Below, piece by piece: positions 16,027 to 27,680 of a stretch of 64,000 nucleotides of DNA (its first letter is position 1; every line of letters starts with the position of its first letter). This DNA is from Chionoecetes opilio. Lineage: Eukaryota > Arthropoda > Malacostraca > Decapoda > Majidae. A program made the position numbers and the translations under genes. Below the pieces are notes generated by a model. It searched no databases. It was not told where the DNA came from and saw only the letters and a list, made by a program, of their open reading frames with translations. The stretch is from contig JACEEZ010018529.1 in assembly GCA_016584305.1 (NCBI GenBank), positions 189,945-253,944 on the forward strand, read 5' to 3'.

Positions 16027-16788
16027 CACCCCGGCTCATGACATCCAAGTATTAGATGAACCAGCGGTTGTAGGTTAGGTCTGTGACGTCAGCTGTACCC
16101 TGGGATTGTGGCACAGCTTAATATTCACGTAGATAAACTATTGGAAGAGATTTGGGTAGGTCTGTGGAGGTTAATATAACGCATGAGTTGGCGGGCTCCA
16201 CAGGCCTGACAGTTTACTTTTTCTGTTATTTTCTGCTCAGTATATTGTGCAGTGGTTATCAACTTCCGGAAACCAAAAATATAACACTTATTTGTATATA
16301 ATGATAGCTAGGTTAGGTTAAATTTAGATTAGGTTAGGTTTGGGTTAGGTTCTATTGAGTTATTTAGGTTATAAGAAGCCTATCTGATGGTGCACGATTG
16401 CCCGGCTGCCCCGTCTGGTTGTCGCCGCCAACTCCTGCGGAATATTTACCTCTGTGGCTCCAGCTCGGCAGCCACATCACTACCATGGAGGTGGCGGTTT
16501 ATGGAACTGTCGCCGAAGCAACAACCGATAACTCGCCGAATTTTTGGTGACAGGTCCACTTGTACTAGATGAAAATGCAGATATTTCGGATATTTCATTA
16601 TTGGACACCCAATTTTTCGCTTGTCCCTAAATACTGTAAAACTGCAGTACTTAACTTGGGAGGCTTCCCCCCCCCCCCCGCTAATTCACTAACATAACCT
16701 GAACATTGGTTACCTAACATAACAGATACTACTAACCTAACGATGCTTAAACAGCTATTGCTGGTATTTAATACTGGAATACAAAAAC
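16027..16788. other. Intergenic sequence, nothing recognised
   Basis: It contains short TTAGGTTAGG clusters and a 10-12 base C run near 16668. No coding region is supported; the short open frame at 16387-16572 shows no motif or splice context. Confidence 0.45.
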
Positions 16789-17685
16789 CAGGGTTGTTTG
16801 ATTTAAATCAAGTTGATTTTAATCACTGATTTAAATCATGATTTAAACCAAATTATTAATTTTTTTAAATCACTATTTTAAATCATAACCTTATCATTAT
16901 TTGAAAACGAGAGGGGAAAGAAGGAAAATTAAACCAATGGGCTTTATGAACACCAATTTTATTTTATTTTATTTTTATTTTGTATTTGACTTGCCATTGG
17001 GAAGTCAAGTAGCAGGGATGACTACGAAAAATTAGGCCGAACAATACGATATAGCAAAATCAGGCAATATTTTGTGTAGCAGACTCTCATCACAGACAGA
17101 ATGATGACTACAGTTCACCTTGCATATGCCAGCTAGGAGGTTATTACTGGAGGTCAATTTAATAATCATTTGATCATTTGGTGTGTCTTGTGGGGGGGGG
17201 GGGAAACTTGCAGGACCGTAAAGACCGCCCACTCGATCCCCCAGCCAATAGGAACCACGAATGTGACAGGGCCAGTCTGGATGTGTTTTCGCGAGCATCA
17301 ATGCAGCCTGGGCCAGCCCTTAGTATATATATATACCGATAATAATAGATATAATATACCAAGTGGGTATAAATATACTAAGGGCCAGCCTAGACTAGCC
17401 TGGCAAACGTCGCGAAAGCGCGCTTATAGACATGGCCCTATTGATGTGAAAACGTCCATCACAAAAATAGAAAATAGTATATAAATTCATCTGTAATTCA
17501 TGTTATATGCATTTTTAATTAACTTATTCTATCTCTTTAGTTATTAATATGCTAAACAATATCCTGTAGTATTTCGATTTCATGTAGAACATCAAGTTTA
17601 AAAAAATCAAAAAAATCTATTTAAATCAAATAAATAATTTTTTTTTTTTTTTAAATAAAAAAAATCAAACAACCCTGGCAGAAAC
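16781..17685. mobile_element. hAT-like element with CAGGGTTGTTTG ends
   Basis: The element 16789-17677 has inverted ends CAGGGTTGTTTGATTTAAAT and its complement (AAATCAAACAACCCTG). It is flanked by imperfect 8-bp repeats ACAAAAAC and GCAGAAAC (6 of 8 match). The body is mostly TTTAAATCA-type AT-rich sequence with a GC-richer middle (17190-17460). No transposase frame is visible. Confidence 0.75.
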
Positions 17686-17899
17686 ACGGGTAAAATCTGG
17701 GTAAATGTATATATGTATTGGGTACTGTAATATCAAGATCAAGAACTGGAACTGTCTCCGAGAATAAGAACACTCGCTGACGGGGAAAATTGGAACACTT
17801 GCCGACGGCGGCGAGAATTCTGATCGGCGAGAGTTCCAGATACCGAGGTGGCCGGGTTATTATCCCACTGGCCTTTGCCGGCCTTAAAATTTACGTTTT

Positions 17900-17967
17900 C
17901 TGTTTTATTTGTGGGTACATTTTTAGTAGTGGACTGTTTTATTTGTGGGTACATTTTTAGTAGTGGA
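17900..17967. repeat. 34-bp tandem duplication
   Basis: Two exact adjacent copies of a unit beginning CTGTTTTATTTGTGGGTACA. Confidence 0.95.
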
Positions 17968-18270
17968 CCATAATGCATTTGTTGGTCAGAACTAGGATAG
18001 TGCGGTGTGTTTTATGTGTTCCGGACGATAATCTTCTCAAAAACACTTAACCCGTATTATGACCTAACCTAGCCACACATTTTGACCGCCTAAACTAGCC
18101 TAATCCCACCAAATCTATGCTAACTTAAACTTAAACCCACATTTAAACCTAACCTAAGCCAATCCCTCATAAAAAGAAAGTGGGTTAATGTGGAAAGTTT
18201 AGTAAGAAATTGAAGAGAAAGTTGAAAGAGCAGAAATGTTTCCAAATATAAATATAGTTTTAATATATAA

Positions 18271-18972
18271 TTAACCACTTCACGCACCAAAAGTTTAATA
18301 AGTCTCCGTCCACTGCAACATCCGTTTTATGCTCCCAAGGGACCCCGCGAAATGGCCTGACTGTGCGGCGAATTATTTTTTTATGTTATCAATTTCACCA
18401 ACGTGTATTCTTTTTTTCCTGGCATTATTATATATCATTGGTTTTGCTAGAGATTATTATGCATTATGAAAGAAAAAAATAACAAGAAATGCAAATAAAT
18501 AGCGGAATTTACCGACTCCGAAAAAATATTGAGTAAAGAGAAATAAGAAATACTTTCGTTCACTACTTCGTAGCTCAAAACTTCCTGAGTCTACTTTTTA
18601 TGGTTTATATGCCAATAAAAATGGACTTTTATGAGGATTCCAATGCTACCATTATAATTTTCATATGGCCAGTATGGCCAGCTCGGGACACGTTTTAAAG
18701 GGACGACAATCCGCGCTCACAGGCTGCCTGCTGAGTGGAAACTGAGACACAAACCCTTATCATTTCACATCCACTCACATGGGAGAGTTGACAATTAGTT
18801 TATTTTATAGGTCTAGCTTGGATCTTTGACGCAGAACAATTTGACGCGATTCTGATAAATACTTTATTTTTGGCAAATTTGTAACTGTTTTTTGACGCAA
18901 TTCGCGTCAAAAGCTCAGATTGTAGACGGGCCCGTTTTGACGCGATCGCGTCACCGTGCGTGAGAGGGTTAA
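18271..18972. mobile_element. TTAA-flanked non-autonomous element (about 0.7 kb)
   Basis: It starts TTAACCACTTCACGCACC and ends GTGCGTGAGAGGGTTAA. The ends are imperfect inverted repeats (CCMYTTCACGCAC type) inside TTAA, resembling but distinct from the 210-bp family. The interior has several TTGACGCGA-like words. No open frame of note. Confidence 0.7.
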
Positions 18973-19523
18973 TATTCCATCGCATTTAAAGTTGACATTT
19001 CGGTCATTAAATAACTAAGTTATAGGGTCATGATCTCTCATCAGTCAACTTCAAATAAACATACACTTGGAAGTTAGTAGATCGTTATTTGATAAAAAAA
19101 AAACCAGCAACTTGTAAAAGCAGGTGCAAGCACCATGACTACTGCTGATAGGGGTAAGAAGCAGGAGGTATTGTATGCCTAGAAGTATACGCGTGTAATG
19201 ATGGGAGGGCTAAGTATTTATGATACTACAGTAAAAGCCTTATAACTCGGCACGATAGGGGCTCTGGCCCTTGCCGAGTTATTCAATGTGCCGAGTTATG
19301 CAATGTCCTCCTCTGATATGGAAAAAAAAAAAAAAAAAAAGGACATTAAAAGCATAAAAACTACACTTACCAGTGAACGGTAAGTGAGTGTAAGCGAAGA
19401 GATGCAGTTATAACATCAATATGCTGAGATACATTATTTTTTGCCGACTTTCTGTTTACATGTTCACACAAGAAGTTGTGAGGGCATGATATGCCGAGTG
19501 AAAACCATGAGATGCAGTTTAGG

Positions 19524-20090
19524 TGAGGCGGTAGCAGAGTGGTTAGCGTCACCGGGTGGCGTTCTCGAAGACCCGAGTTCGATCCCGAGTGAGACCCAAA
19601 AATCCACTCTTTCCACTCCAATGGATTTTTCCATTCCAATCCACTCCAATCTTTCTGCACCGTCGAGGGGCCTAAGAACACCCACATGCCCTGTCCATTA
19701 ACTCCACCTTCGACTGTGAGTGCATAGGAGGACACAGGGGGCGGCATGAGCCTCTAATCACAGGCGTCAGTCCAGGGCCGGATTAACGGGAGGGCTACCG
19801 GGGCTCTAGCCCCAGGGCCCCCACCAAAAGGGCCCCCAACATATGTATATTAGCTTTAAGCAGTAATATTAAAAACATTGGCAATTTACAAAACAAAAAC
19901 ATATTTGCCTGTCTCTGTTTCATCCTTTATCTCTGAATCTATGCATTAATAGTTCTTTGCCAAACATAGGCCTCAAAATACATACCCACAAAAGTGCTTA
20001 ATTTGCGTGCGAATATAGGGCCCCCACAGCTCTTGATCCGGCCCTGGGCGTCACTATAACAATCCTGCCTGCGCCACCATGGGCGAGGGG

Positions 20091-20136
<46 letters not shown>
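19524..20136 (+). mobile_element. tRNA-derived SINE with poly(A) tail, itself interrupted
   Basis: An A box TAGCAGAGTGG (19532-19542) and a B box GTTCGATCCC (19577-19586) form a Pol III promoter. The 3' end is an A-tail of about 46 bases (20091-20136). A hAT MITE (19773-20046) splits its body. Confidence 0.85.
19763..20054. mobile_element. hAT MITE nested in the SINE
   Basis: The 274-bp element (19773-20046) has ends CAGGGCCGGATTAACG and the complement of CAGGGCCGGATCAAGAG. The right flank GGCGTCAC (20047-20054) matches the left flank GGCGTCAGTC (19763-19772) apart from a two-base insertion, consistent with an 8-bp TSD. Confidence 0.85.
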
Positions 20137-20138
<2 letters not shown>

Positions 20139-20298
20139 TTTCTTTGCCATGCCGAGTTATATCAAATTCCGAGTTATAAGGCTTTTACTGTATATAGAGA
20201 CTGAGTTGATTTACATATAATGAATTAATGATGCAGATGATAAATATAAACTCAATTGTGTCATTTCCACTTTATCTCAGGCCCCAAAAACCTACAAG

Positions 20299-20484
20299 AT
20301 GGCAGATGATCAGCAGTTTTGCTTGCGGTGGAATGAGTTCCAGAGCAACATGGTCTCCTCCTTCAAGCATCTACGGGAGGAGAAGAGCTTCACAGACGTG
20401 ACTTTGGCCTGTGATGGTCAAACCTGCAAGGCCCACAAGATGGTGTTGTCTGCATGTTCCCCATATTTCAAAGCACTGTTAGAG
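20299..20484 (+). CDS. BTB gene, first coding exon
   Basis: The start ATG has AAG just before it, a good context. The exon ends TTAGAG|GTATGT in phase 0 and encodes residues 1-62 through YFKALLE. Confidence 0.93.
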
Positions 20485-22027
20485 GTATGTCATCTGCATT
20501 TTTCCCATACATCTAAGCCCCACTATAGGTACTATTACTTCATATTGATTAACACCATAGTTAAACATGTCCTCGTGAAATGGTAAAAAGTTGTAAACTA
20601 ACAAATGGTCAGTTGCACATCGAATGGGAGCTTGAACTCCAAAGTCCTTTTCTTCATGTACCTTTGCAATTATTTTATTTCCTAATTTATATGGCCATTT
20701 ATATCTCTTCGCTTTTTCCAATTTCCATCACATGACACTTATTTACATTAAATTCCATTTCCCATCTTCTGCTCCATTCGTAGATCTTGTTCAGGTCATT
20801 TTGTAGTGTTTCACATTCTTTATAGCTTTTTATTTCTCTTAATAGTTTTGCATCATCCGCAAATAGACTAATACTGTATAACTATTTATTTCCTCCGTCA
20901 TGTCATTGACGTAAATCGTGAACAGTATTGGTGCCAACACTGATCTTTGTGGTAGCCCACTAAACACGTTTCTCCATTCAGACTTTTCATCCTTCACTAA
21001 TATTCTCATTTATCTTCCTCTCAGATAACTTTCCATCCAGGTTTTGATCACCCCTGTGATTCCTCCTATATTTTACAATTTCCAAAGTAGTCTCGTGGAA
21101 CTTTATCAAATGCCTTTTTAAGATCTAGATATACACAGTCTGCCCATCCATCTCTTTCTTGTGTTATATCAATTGTTCTTGAGTAAAAGCTTATTGAGTT
21201 GGTCACACATGATCTCTTTTTCCTAAAACCATACTGCCGGCAGCTTGTTGTACTCCATATACGATCTTCATCCTCCTTCTTTAGGTTTGTTCTATGGTGA
21301 TTGGTTGTTTATACACGAGCCTTCAAAACCATCACAACACTCGAGCACGATCTTGAGCCCGTGTGTTTTAGGATAGATATTTGTTGATAGGTACATAGAA
21401 ATATATCACAGTGTATATGAGGAACTTACCTGGACTTTGATGATGAATTTGTGATATTAGTTGAGGGCCTTAAAGTTAACTTTGAAAACAGCATAATTTT
21501 ATTAAAATAACCATGTCAAAATGTTTTCTCATTGATAAGGGGTAGGTCCCTGGTTTGTATTTTCTTAGTGATAAAGTAAACCTTTGTAGAACGATATACT
21601 TCTATAGAATTTCACAAATTAATTGTTAGAATATACAATTTACTAGCTCTTGTATCATTCTTAAGAATCATCATGCAACAGAAACTTGTCTTCTTTGGTG
21701 TTGCAAAACTAAGGTCACATAAACAAAGCTTGTGAATCCATATAAATAATGATAAATGGAGATTAAACTTTCACAGATAATTATTGCATGTGCAAATTGT
21801 GCATAACATCTCAGTAGCTCCATGTCTTTCAGGAGAACCCATCCAAACATCCCATCATCATCCTGAAAGACGTGCCCTTCAGCCACCTGCAGGCCATCCT
21901 GGAGTACATGTACGCCGGAGAGGTCAATGTGGCCCAGGCTGACCTGCCCAACTTTCTGAAGACTGCAGAGAGGCTTAAGGTTAAGGGCTTGGCCGAAGTC
22001 AACCAAAATGAGCGGCAAGACCGCTGA
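20299..22027 (+). CDS. BTB/POZ domain protein of the Lola/Tramtrack/Broad class, stop directly after the BTB domain
   Basis: Two coding exons (20299-20484 and 21833-22027) join in phase 0 to 126 residues. The N-terminus MADDQQFCLRWNEFQSN, then SFTDVTLACDGQTCKAHK, SACSPYFKALLEENP, HPIIILKDV, LEYMYAGEVNV and FLKTAERLKVKGLAE is the canonical arthropod BTB-ttk domain. That domain mediates dimerisation of transcription regulators. Exon 1 is preceded by an acceptor (TTATCTCAG, 20272-20280) and 18 bases of 5' UTR, so a noncoding upstream exon exists. The frame hits TGA at 22025-22027, 14 bases before a consensus donor CAG|GTGGGT. Related proteins usually continue into a linker and zinc fingers encoded by alternative 3' exons; none is seen here. 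This may be a BTB-only protein or isoform. Lola identity is not certain. Confidence 0.9.
20590..21260 (-). mobile_element. Degraded non-LTR reverse transcriptase in the BTB intron
   Basis: Minus-strand translation shows DLKKAFDKVPRD (near 21110), a LPQRSVLAPILF stretch (near 20950), an FADDAKLL catalytic-box relative (near 20850) and YKLGNKIIAKVHEEKDFGV (near 20660-20700). The order matches CR1/Jockey-like reverse transcriptases. The frame is broken, and the element is antisense to the host gene. Confidence 0.85.
21833..22027 (+). CDS. BTB gene, second coding exon to stop
   Basis: It follows ATGTCTTTCAG. It encodes ENPSKHPIIILKDV through LKVKGLAEVNQNERQDR, then TGA. An internal AAG|GTTAAG could serve as an alternative donor that would avoid the stop. 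Confidence 0.9.
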   Translation, partial: ENPSKHPIIILKDVPFSHLQAILEYMYAGEVNVAQADLPNFLKTAERLKVKGLAEVNQNERQDR

Positions 22028-22126
22028 AACACTGCCCAGGTGGGTGTGGGTGTGGGTGTGGGGTGCTAAGCATGGGGAAACACTGCCCAGGTGGGTGTGG
22101 GGTGCTAAGCATGGGGAAACTAATGA
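22028..22126 (+). repeat. Tandem duplication covering the BTB exon-2 splice donor
   Basis: A unit running from AAACACTGCCCAGGTGGGTG to GCTAAGCATGGGG occurs twice in a row. The first copy is lengthened by GGTGTG repeats. As a result the consensus donor CCCAG|GTGGGT is present twice (near 22039 and 22091). Confidence 0.9.
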
Positions 22127-22878
<752 letters not shown>

Positions 22879-22936
22879 GCTTGCATGAATTATATTATAT
22901 GATTAAGATTATTGAATTTCTCTTTTTGTGTTGCAG

Positions 22937-23066
22937 GTCGAGGGAGGCTTGGGAAACAGTTTGTTGGAGAAGTCAAAGCCACTTCTGCCTCCTCCATCAG
23001 TCTTCTCTTGCTGCTGACCCTCCCCCTCCCACCCATCCCTCCACCCATTACATACCCGAGACAATA
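22937..23066 (+). other. Candidate further exon of the BTB gene
   Basis: A strong acceptor (CTCTTTTTGTGTTGCAG) precedes a GC-richer segment that reads VEGGLGNSLLEKSKPLLPPP in phase 0 and meets a stop 27 codons in. If joined from CAG|GTGGGT it would be 3' UTR. If joined from the internal AAG|GTTAAG donor it would give an alternative short C-terminus. No homology is recognised. Confidence 0.3.
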
Positions 23067-23067
23067 T

Positions 23068-23069
<2 letters not shown>

Positions 23070-23132
<63 letters not shown>

Positions 23133-23159
23133 CCCTCTCTCTCTCTCCTCTCTCCTCTT

Positions 23160-23210
<51 letters not shown>

Positions 23211-23212
23211 GT
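23070..23212. repeat. (CT)n microsatellite
   Basis: A CT run with CC and TG interruptions. Confidence 0.97.
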
Positions 23213-26200
23213 CAACCAAAAGACATTATTATTATCCTGCTGCTCAGGTCTGTGATGTAGCATTCATGATTATTGCATCACCACCAATTTAGAATTGCTG
23301 GAAATTACATACTGTCACCTTGCCTTTCCCGTAGCTTAGGCTGTCCTGTTTTCAGCCTATAACACAGACCACAAACACGTTCATGCTAGATTATGAGGAG
23401 GAATGTAATCCTCTGGTTAACCAGATACTATCCAGCCACTACTGAGGCAAGGTTTTAATGTCTGGGAATAATTCTTAGTTTTTGTAAATATTATTGGTAT
23501 TCATATTTCTATTGTGAACATCCAATCCAGCTGGTCATCATAATCTCTGAAATTATCTCTTATGGCATTACAGATGCATGGGTGGATCTATGAAACATTG
23601 TAGTAAACATTGGGTGTGTATCCTGTGCTGGTGTCTCGGGAGTCATGGAATGGCTTGTCTCATATTTCTGTAGCGTATATTATCAGTATTTTTCTGTGTA
23701 AAGGATCTTGTCTCTGATATGATAAAAGTTATAAGAGTATTGTGTCTCTAGGGTAATCCTGGATTATCAGTATGATTTTGAAACATTCCTCTTTTTGTTA
23801 TTAATCTTCATCCTTAAATCTTCTCTGTGATTACTAACTTTTACCAAAGAGCAGTTGATAACAATAAAGCACTAGGTCGTGCAGAAATTATAGGTTGCTT
23901 GCACCCAAGTCACGATTGTTCCCACATGCCGTCCGGCGGCGTTCGCGACTTGTTTAATAAAGATAATGATAATGCTGCTTCATGACCCGCAGTCCTATGG
24001 ATCACGATACCAAACCGGAATTATTTTGATTTATACCCAAGCTATATCACAGTAATTTTTCACTATAAAACTGAAGAAATATCAGGTGACATTATTGTAT
24101 CATCACAAACATGGACACCAATCTCCCTCGATTTCCTCATCCCTCGCACCTCAGCGAGGCCACACAGCAAAACAACCTCAGAGGCCCACATGTATCACAC
24201 GTCTGGGCTTGTACTTAGTATGCAGCGATGAGTAGTGTTTTCTCTCTGACAAACTAATGTTATGAGGGAAATGATCATATTAGCCCATAAATTGGCATAA
24301 TTTGGCATTGTGATCTGTGGGGCTGTGCTTTAGTGTTATTTTTTCTGTTTTTCCCTCCCTAATTCTTGTGTAGTGCAAGTAGTCAAGCAAAAGACTCATA
24401 GGGGAACATACTCAGCTTGTTTGTACACCTAATAACTCCATGATGATGTCTTGGCAAATTAACTAATATTCCCTGCGGCTACATAGTCCCTCGGTAGTCC
24501 AGCACAACCCCAAATGCCACGTGTTTTGTCTGCGAGGAGAGCGCTGTGACGTCAAGTGCAAGCGACCTATATCACAAAGGAGCCCTAAACACTTGTATCT
24601 AGCAGATCAGACCATGCCATCAGATGTACCCAGGAAGAAATACCCGCTGTTTACCTTTACGGCCTTTCTTGCATCCAATTATTATTTAGTTTTAATTCAT
24701 ATACTGATAGATATCAAGCCAGCTTTAGAATTCATGTTCAGCTCCAGGCATGAAGTAATGGGCACAGACTGTTCAGTGTGTCTGCACTGCAGTTCCATCA
24801 TGGCCCATGTTTCAACTCTGGCTCCCGTGCTGCCAACAGGACTGGCCAAAATTGGTCTTAAAATTCAAGCATTTTCCCCTTGTATCTGAGGTGTCTTAAG
24901 GATGTGATTTCCTGGACAGTTTACTGCTTATCAAATTTCTCACGAATTGTCATTTGAAAATACTGAACATGGGTTGTTTTAATCACCCAATTCTTGATGT
25001 GATCTATTGACAACCATGTTCTGTGCTCAAAGAGGCTTTATTTTACATATAATTAGTGACTCCATTTTTTCTTATAGAGCTGTTCTTGGTGAGGCAGTCT
25101 GTCTGACTCCTCCGTGATGTAAAGTGAGGTTGGTTATCACCAAGTGTAGTCTGATGTGTTGTTGTTATTGTAGATTATTGAGGGCAGTGTGGAGGGCACT
25201 GTCCTAAGCCCGCATGGCCCATAACATTTTGGAATGATGGAATAGATAAACTTAAAGGTATTGTGCTGAGACTGCTCATCAAAGCCTAACCATAACCACC
25301 CAGTGGTCACCCACTCTCCCATCCCCTGCCAGAGCCCTTCTGGAGGCGGGGGGAGGCGGGTCAGTGGTGGCTTGACAAGTTCTGCCACACCCCCACCCTG
25401 GCCCACCAACCCATGTAAATGTAGGCCACCACAACACACATTTCACCTCACCAAAAGCAGTGTTACCAGCATGGACTGGGTCAGACAGGATTATCATATT
25501 TTTATTTATAAGTTTCATACAAGTTTGATATTTTAACAGTTGTCATCTGAAGCCGTTTCCTGGATTCTAGTCTGATTTCAAACCCTGTCAGGTGTGATCG
25601 AGACAGAATGGCGCGCAGTAATGTGCCTCTGATTTGCCATGGCCTCATATTGCTAGTTCATTAGCATTTCTTGTGATTGCATTTTTATTATTATTTATTT
25701 TTATTAATTGAAATTAGTCTTTGAACATTTAGCCACGAACATTCTATTTATTTCAGTAATTTCATCTCTAATATCAGCTAAGATTTTTTTCTTTTCTTGA
25801 AGCCATGAAATGCTATGAGAAAAATTAACGTAAGTTTTCAAGGAGCAGGAACATAATTTAAATGTCTGAAAATATTTACAAATGATAATTTCTGAATTTA
25901 CTTTTCTTCTCATGACTTATCTGTCATAGGGTTAAATAAGGCTTGTGGACTGAAGAAAGTGGTGTGGCCTGGGCGCCTGTGTGTGCGTGTGTGTGTGTGG
26001 TGTGCCGCCCAACCCAGGTACCCACTCCTAAGGTAGTATACGCAGGGGTGTAGCTTTGTACCTAGAGTAGCATGGAGCAGTTTTGTACAAGAAGTCAAAT
26101 AAGTTTTTAATAAAACCTGAATATAGTTTTATTCTCCAATATCAAGATGTTAATGAATTATTGTTCGATTCATTATTTTGAAATTAAAACTTTTACGTTA

Positions 26201-26620
26201 CAAGAGTTTGCATTTATTCTAGATTCTGGAAATGAATGAACCCTTAAAGGCCAGGGTGAAAGAGGGACCTCCATTGCTGTGGTCCAGGTTTTTTTCATGA
26301 GGTTTTTTTTTATGCTATTGTTTCTCTGAAAACACAAATAACATGTGAATGAAGTTTACATCAAGCTCCTAATGCATTTTTCCTTTTCATGATTAAATAA
26401 ACTCCATGGGTCTAGGTGCAGCCGTTTTGGAGATGTTAGCTTGTGAATAAGGTTAAATGTGGCGCTATAATGTGCTCGTTAGGATGGGTGGCTGGGTTGT
26501 GACGTAGCAAAGCTTCTGTGCGCCACCCATGAACCCTGTGACAATTGTAATGATAGAAATAATAGTGATCACTTCCTCATGATTATATTTACACATATCT
26601 GGCAATGATTGGGCATACAT
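23213..26620. other. Intergenic / possible BTB 3' UTR, nothing firm
   Basis: Plus-strand AATAAA hexamers occur near 23863 and 23955 and could end the BTB transcript. The open frame at 24521-24889 shows no known motif or splice support. Remaining sequence is unremarkable. Confidence 0.35.
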
Positions 26621-26629
26621 CATCACCGC

Positions 26630-27354
26630 AACATTACCTAGACTGTAAAAGCACCGCAACATTACCTAGACTGTAAAAGCCCCGCAACATTACCTAGACT
26701 GTAAAAGCACCGCAACATTACCTAGACTGTAAAAGCACCGCAACATTACCTAGACTGTAAAAGCGCCGCAACATTACCTAGACTGTAAAAGCACCGCAAC
26801 ATTACCTAGACTGTAAAAGCACCGCAACATTACCTAGACTGTAAAAGCACCGCAACATTACCTAGACTGTAAAAGCGCCGCAACATTACCTAGACTGTAA
26901 AAGCACCGCAACATTACCTAGACTGTGAAAGCGCCGCAACATTACCTAGACTGTAAAAGCGCCGCAACATTACCTAGACTAAAAGCACCGCAACATTACC
27001 TAGACTGTAAAAGCACCGCAACATTACCTAGACTGTAAAAGCACCGCAACATTACCTAGACTGTAAAAGCACCGCAACATTACCTAGACTGTAAAAGCAC
27101 CGCAACATTACCTAGACTGTAAAAGCGCCGCAACATTACCTAGACTGTAAAAGCGCCGCAACATTACCTAGACTGTAAAAGCGCCGCAACATTACCTAGA
27201 CTGTAAAAGCACCGCAACATTACCTAGACTGTAAAAGCGCCGCAACATTACCTAGACTGTAAAAGCGCCGCAACATTACCTAGACTGTAAAAGCACTGCA
27301 ACATTACCTAGACTGTAAAAGCGCCGCAACATTACCTAGACTGTAAAAGCGCCG
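26630..27354. repeat. 28-bp minisatellite, about 25 copies
   Basis: Tandem units containing GCAACATTACCTAGACTGTA joined by AAAGCRCC, with A/G variation at one site (GCACC or GCGCC). One copy (near 26976) lacks GT, and little other divergence is present. The array is non-coding on both strands. Confidence 0.97.
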
Positions 27355-27359
27355 TCACA

Positions 27360-27680
27360 CTACAGTAAACCCTCTTTTACGGACCTCCATATAACAAATT
27401 TTGGCTTTAACTAACTTTTTCTGCCAGTCCGATATATGCGGGGATTTACCGCATAAGTTCGGTAAATGCGACGGTTTGGTTTGGTGGTGGGCCGGCTGAA
27501 CACGTACACGCAGGTAGGTTGGTGGCAGTGAAAACAAAGCTGACCGGGGCTGTGCATGGCGTGCCGATCAGTCTAGCTTTGTTGGCCTGATCGTAAACAC
27601 CTCCTATCACGTCCTCCAGGGCCTCACCACATTGCCTGCCTCCTGTGCCTTCCCAAGTATTCCAGCTCCATGTTCGTAAC
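27360..27680. mobile_element. Possible pogo/Tigger-like terminus
   Basis: Right after the minisatellite, TA is followed by CAGTAAACCCTCTTTTACGG, similar in style to pogo/Tigger ends. A matching right end was not found, so the extent is a guess. Confidence 0.35.

Larger units (their letters stand above)
19227..20192. mobile_element. TA-flanked Tc1/mariner/pogo-like MITE, split by a SINE
   Basis: The left end CAGTAAAAGCCTTATAACTC (from 19229) and the right end (GAGTTATAAGGCTTTTACTG, to 20190) are perfect inverted repeats bracketed by TA on each side. Internal TGCCGAGTTAT words repeat. Removing the nested SINE leaves a short element of about 350 bp. Confidence 0.88.

Noticed and set aside
24521..24889. 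122-codon plus-strand frame
   Set aside because: No recognisable motif, no splice structure and average codon content; it may be chance.
26630..27354. CRISPR-like array (28-bp repeats)
   Set aside because: Units are directly adjacent with no unique spacers, and the context is a eukaryotic genome; it is a minisatellite.
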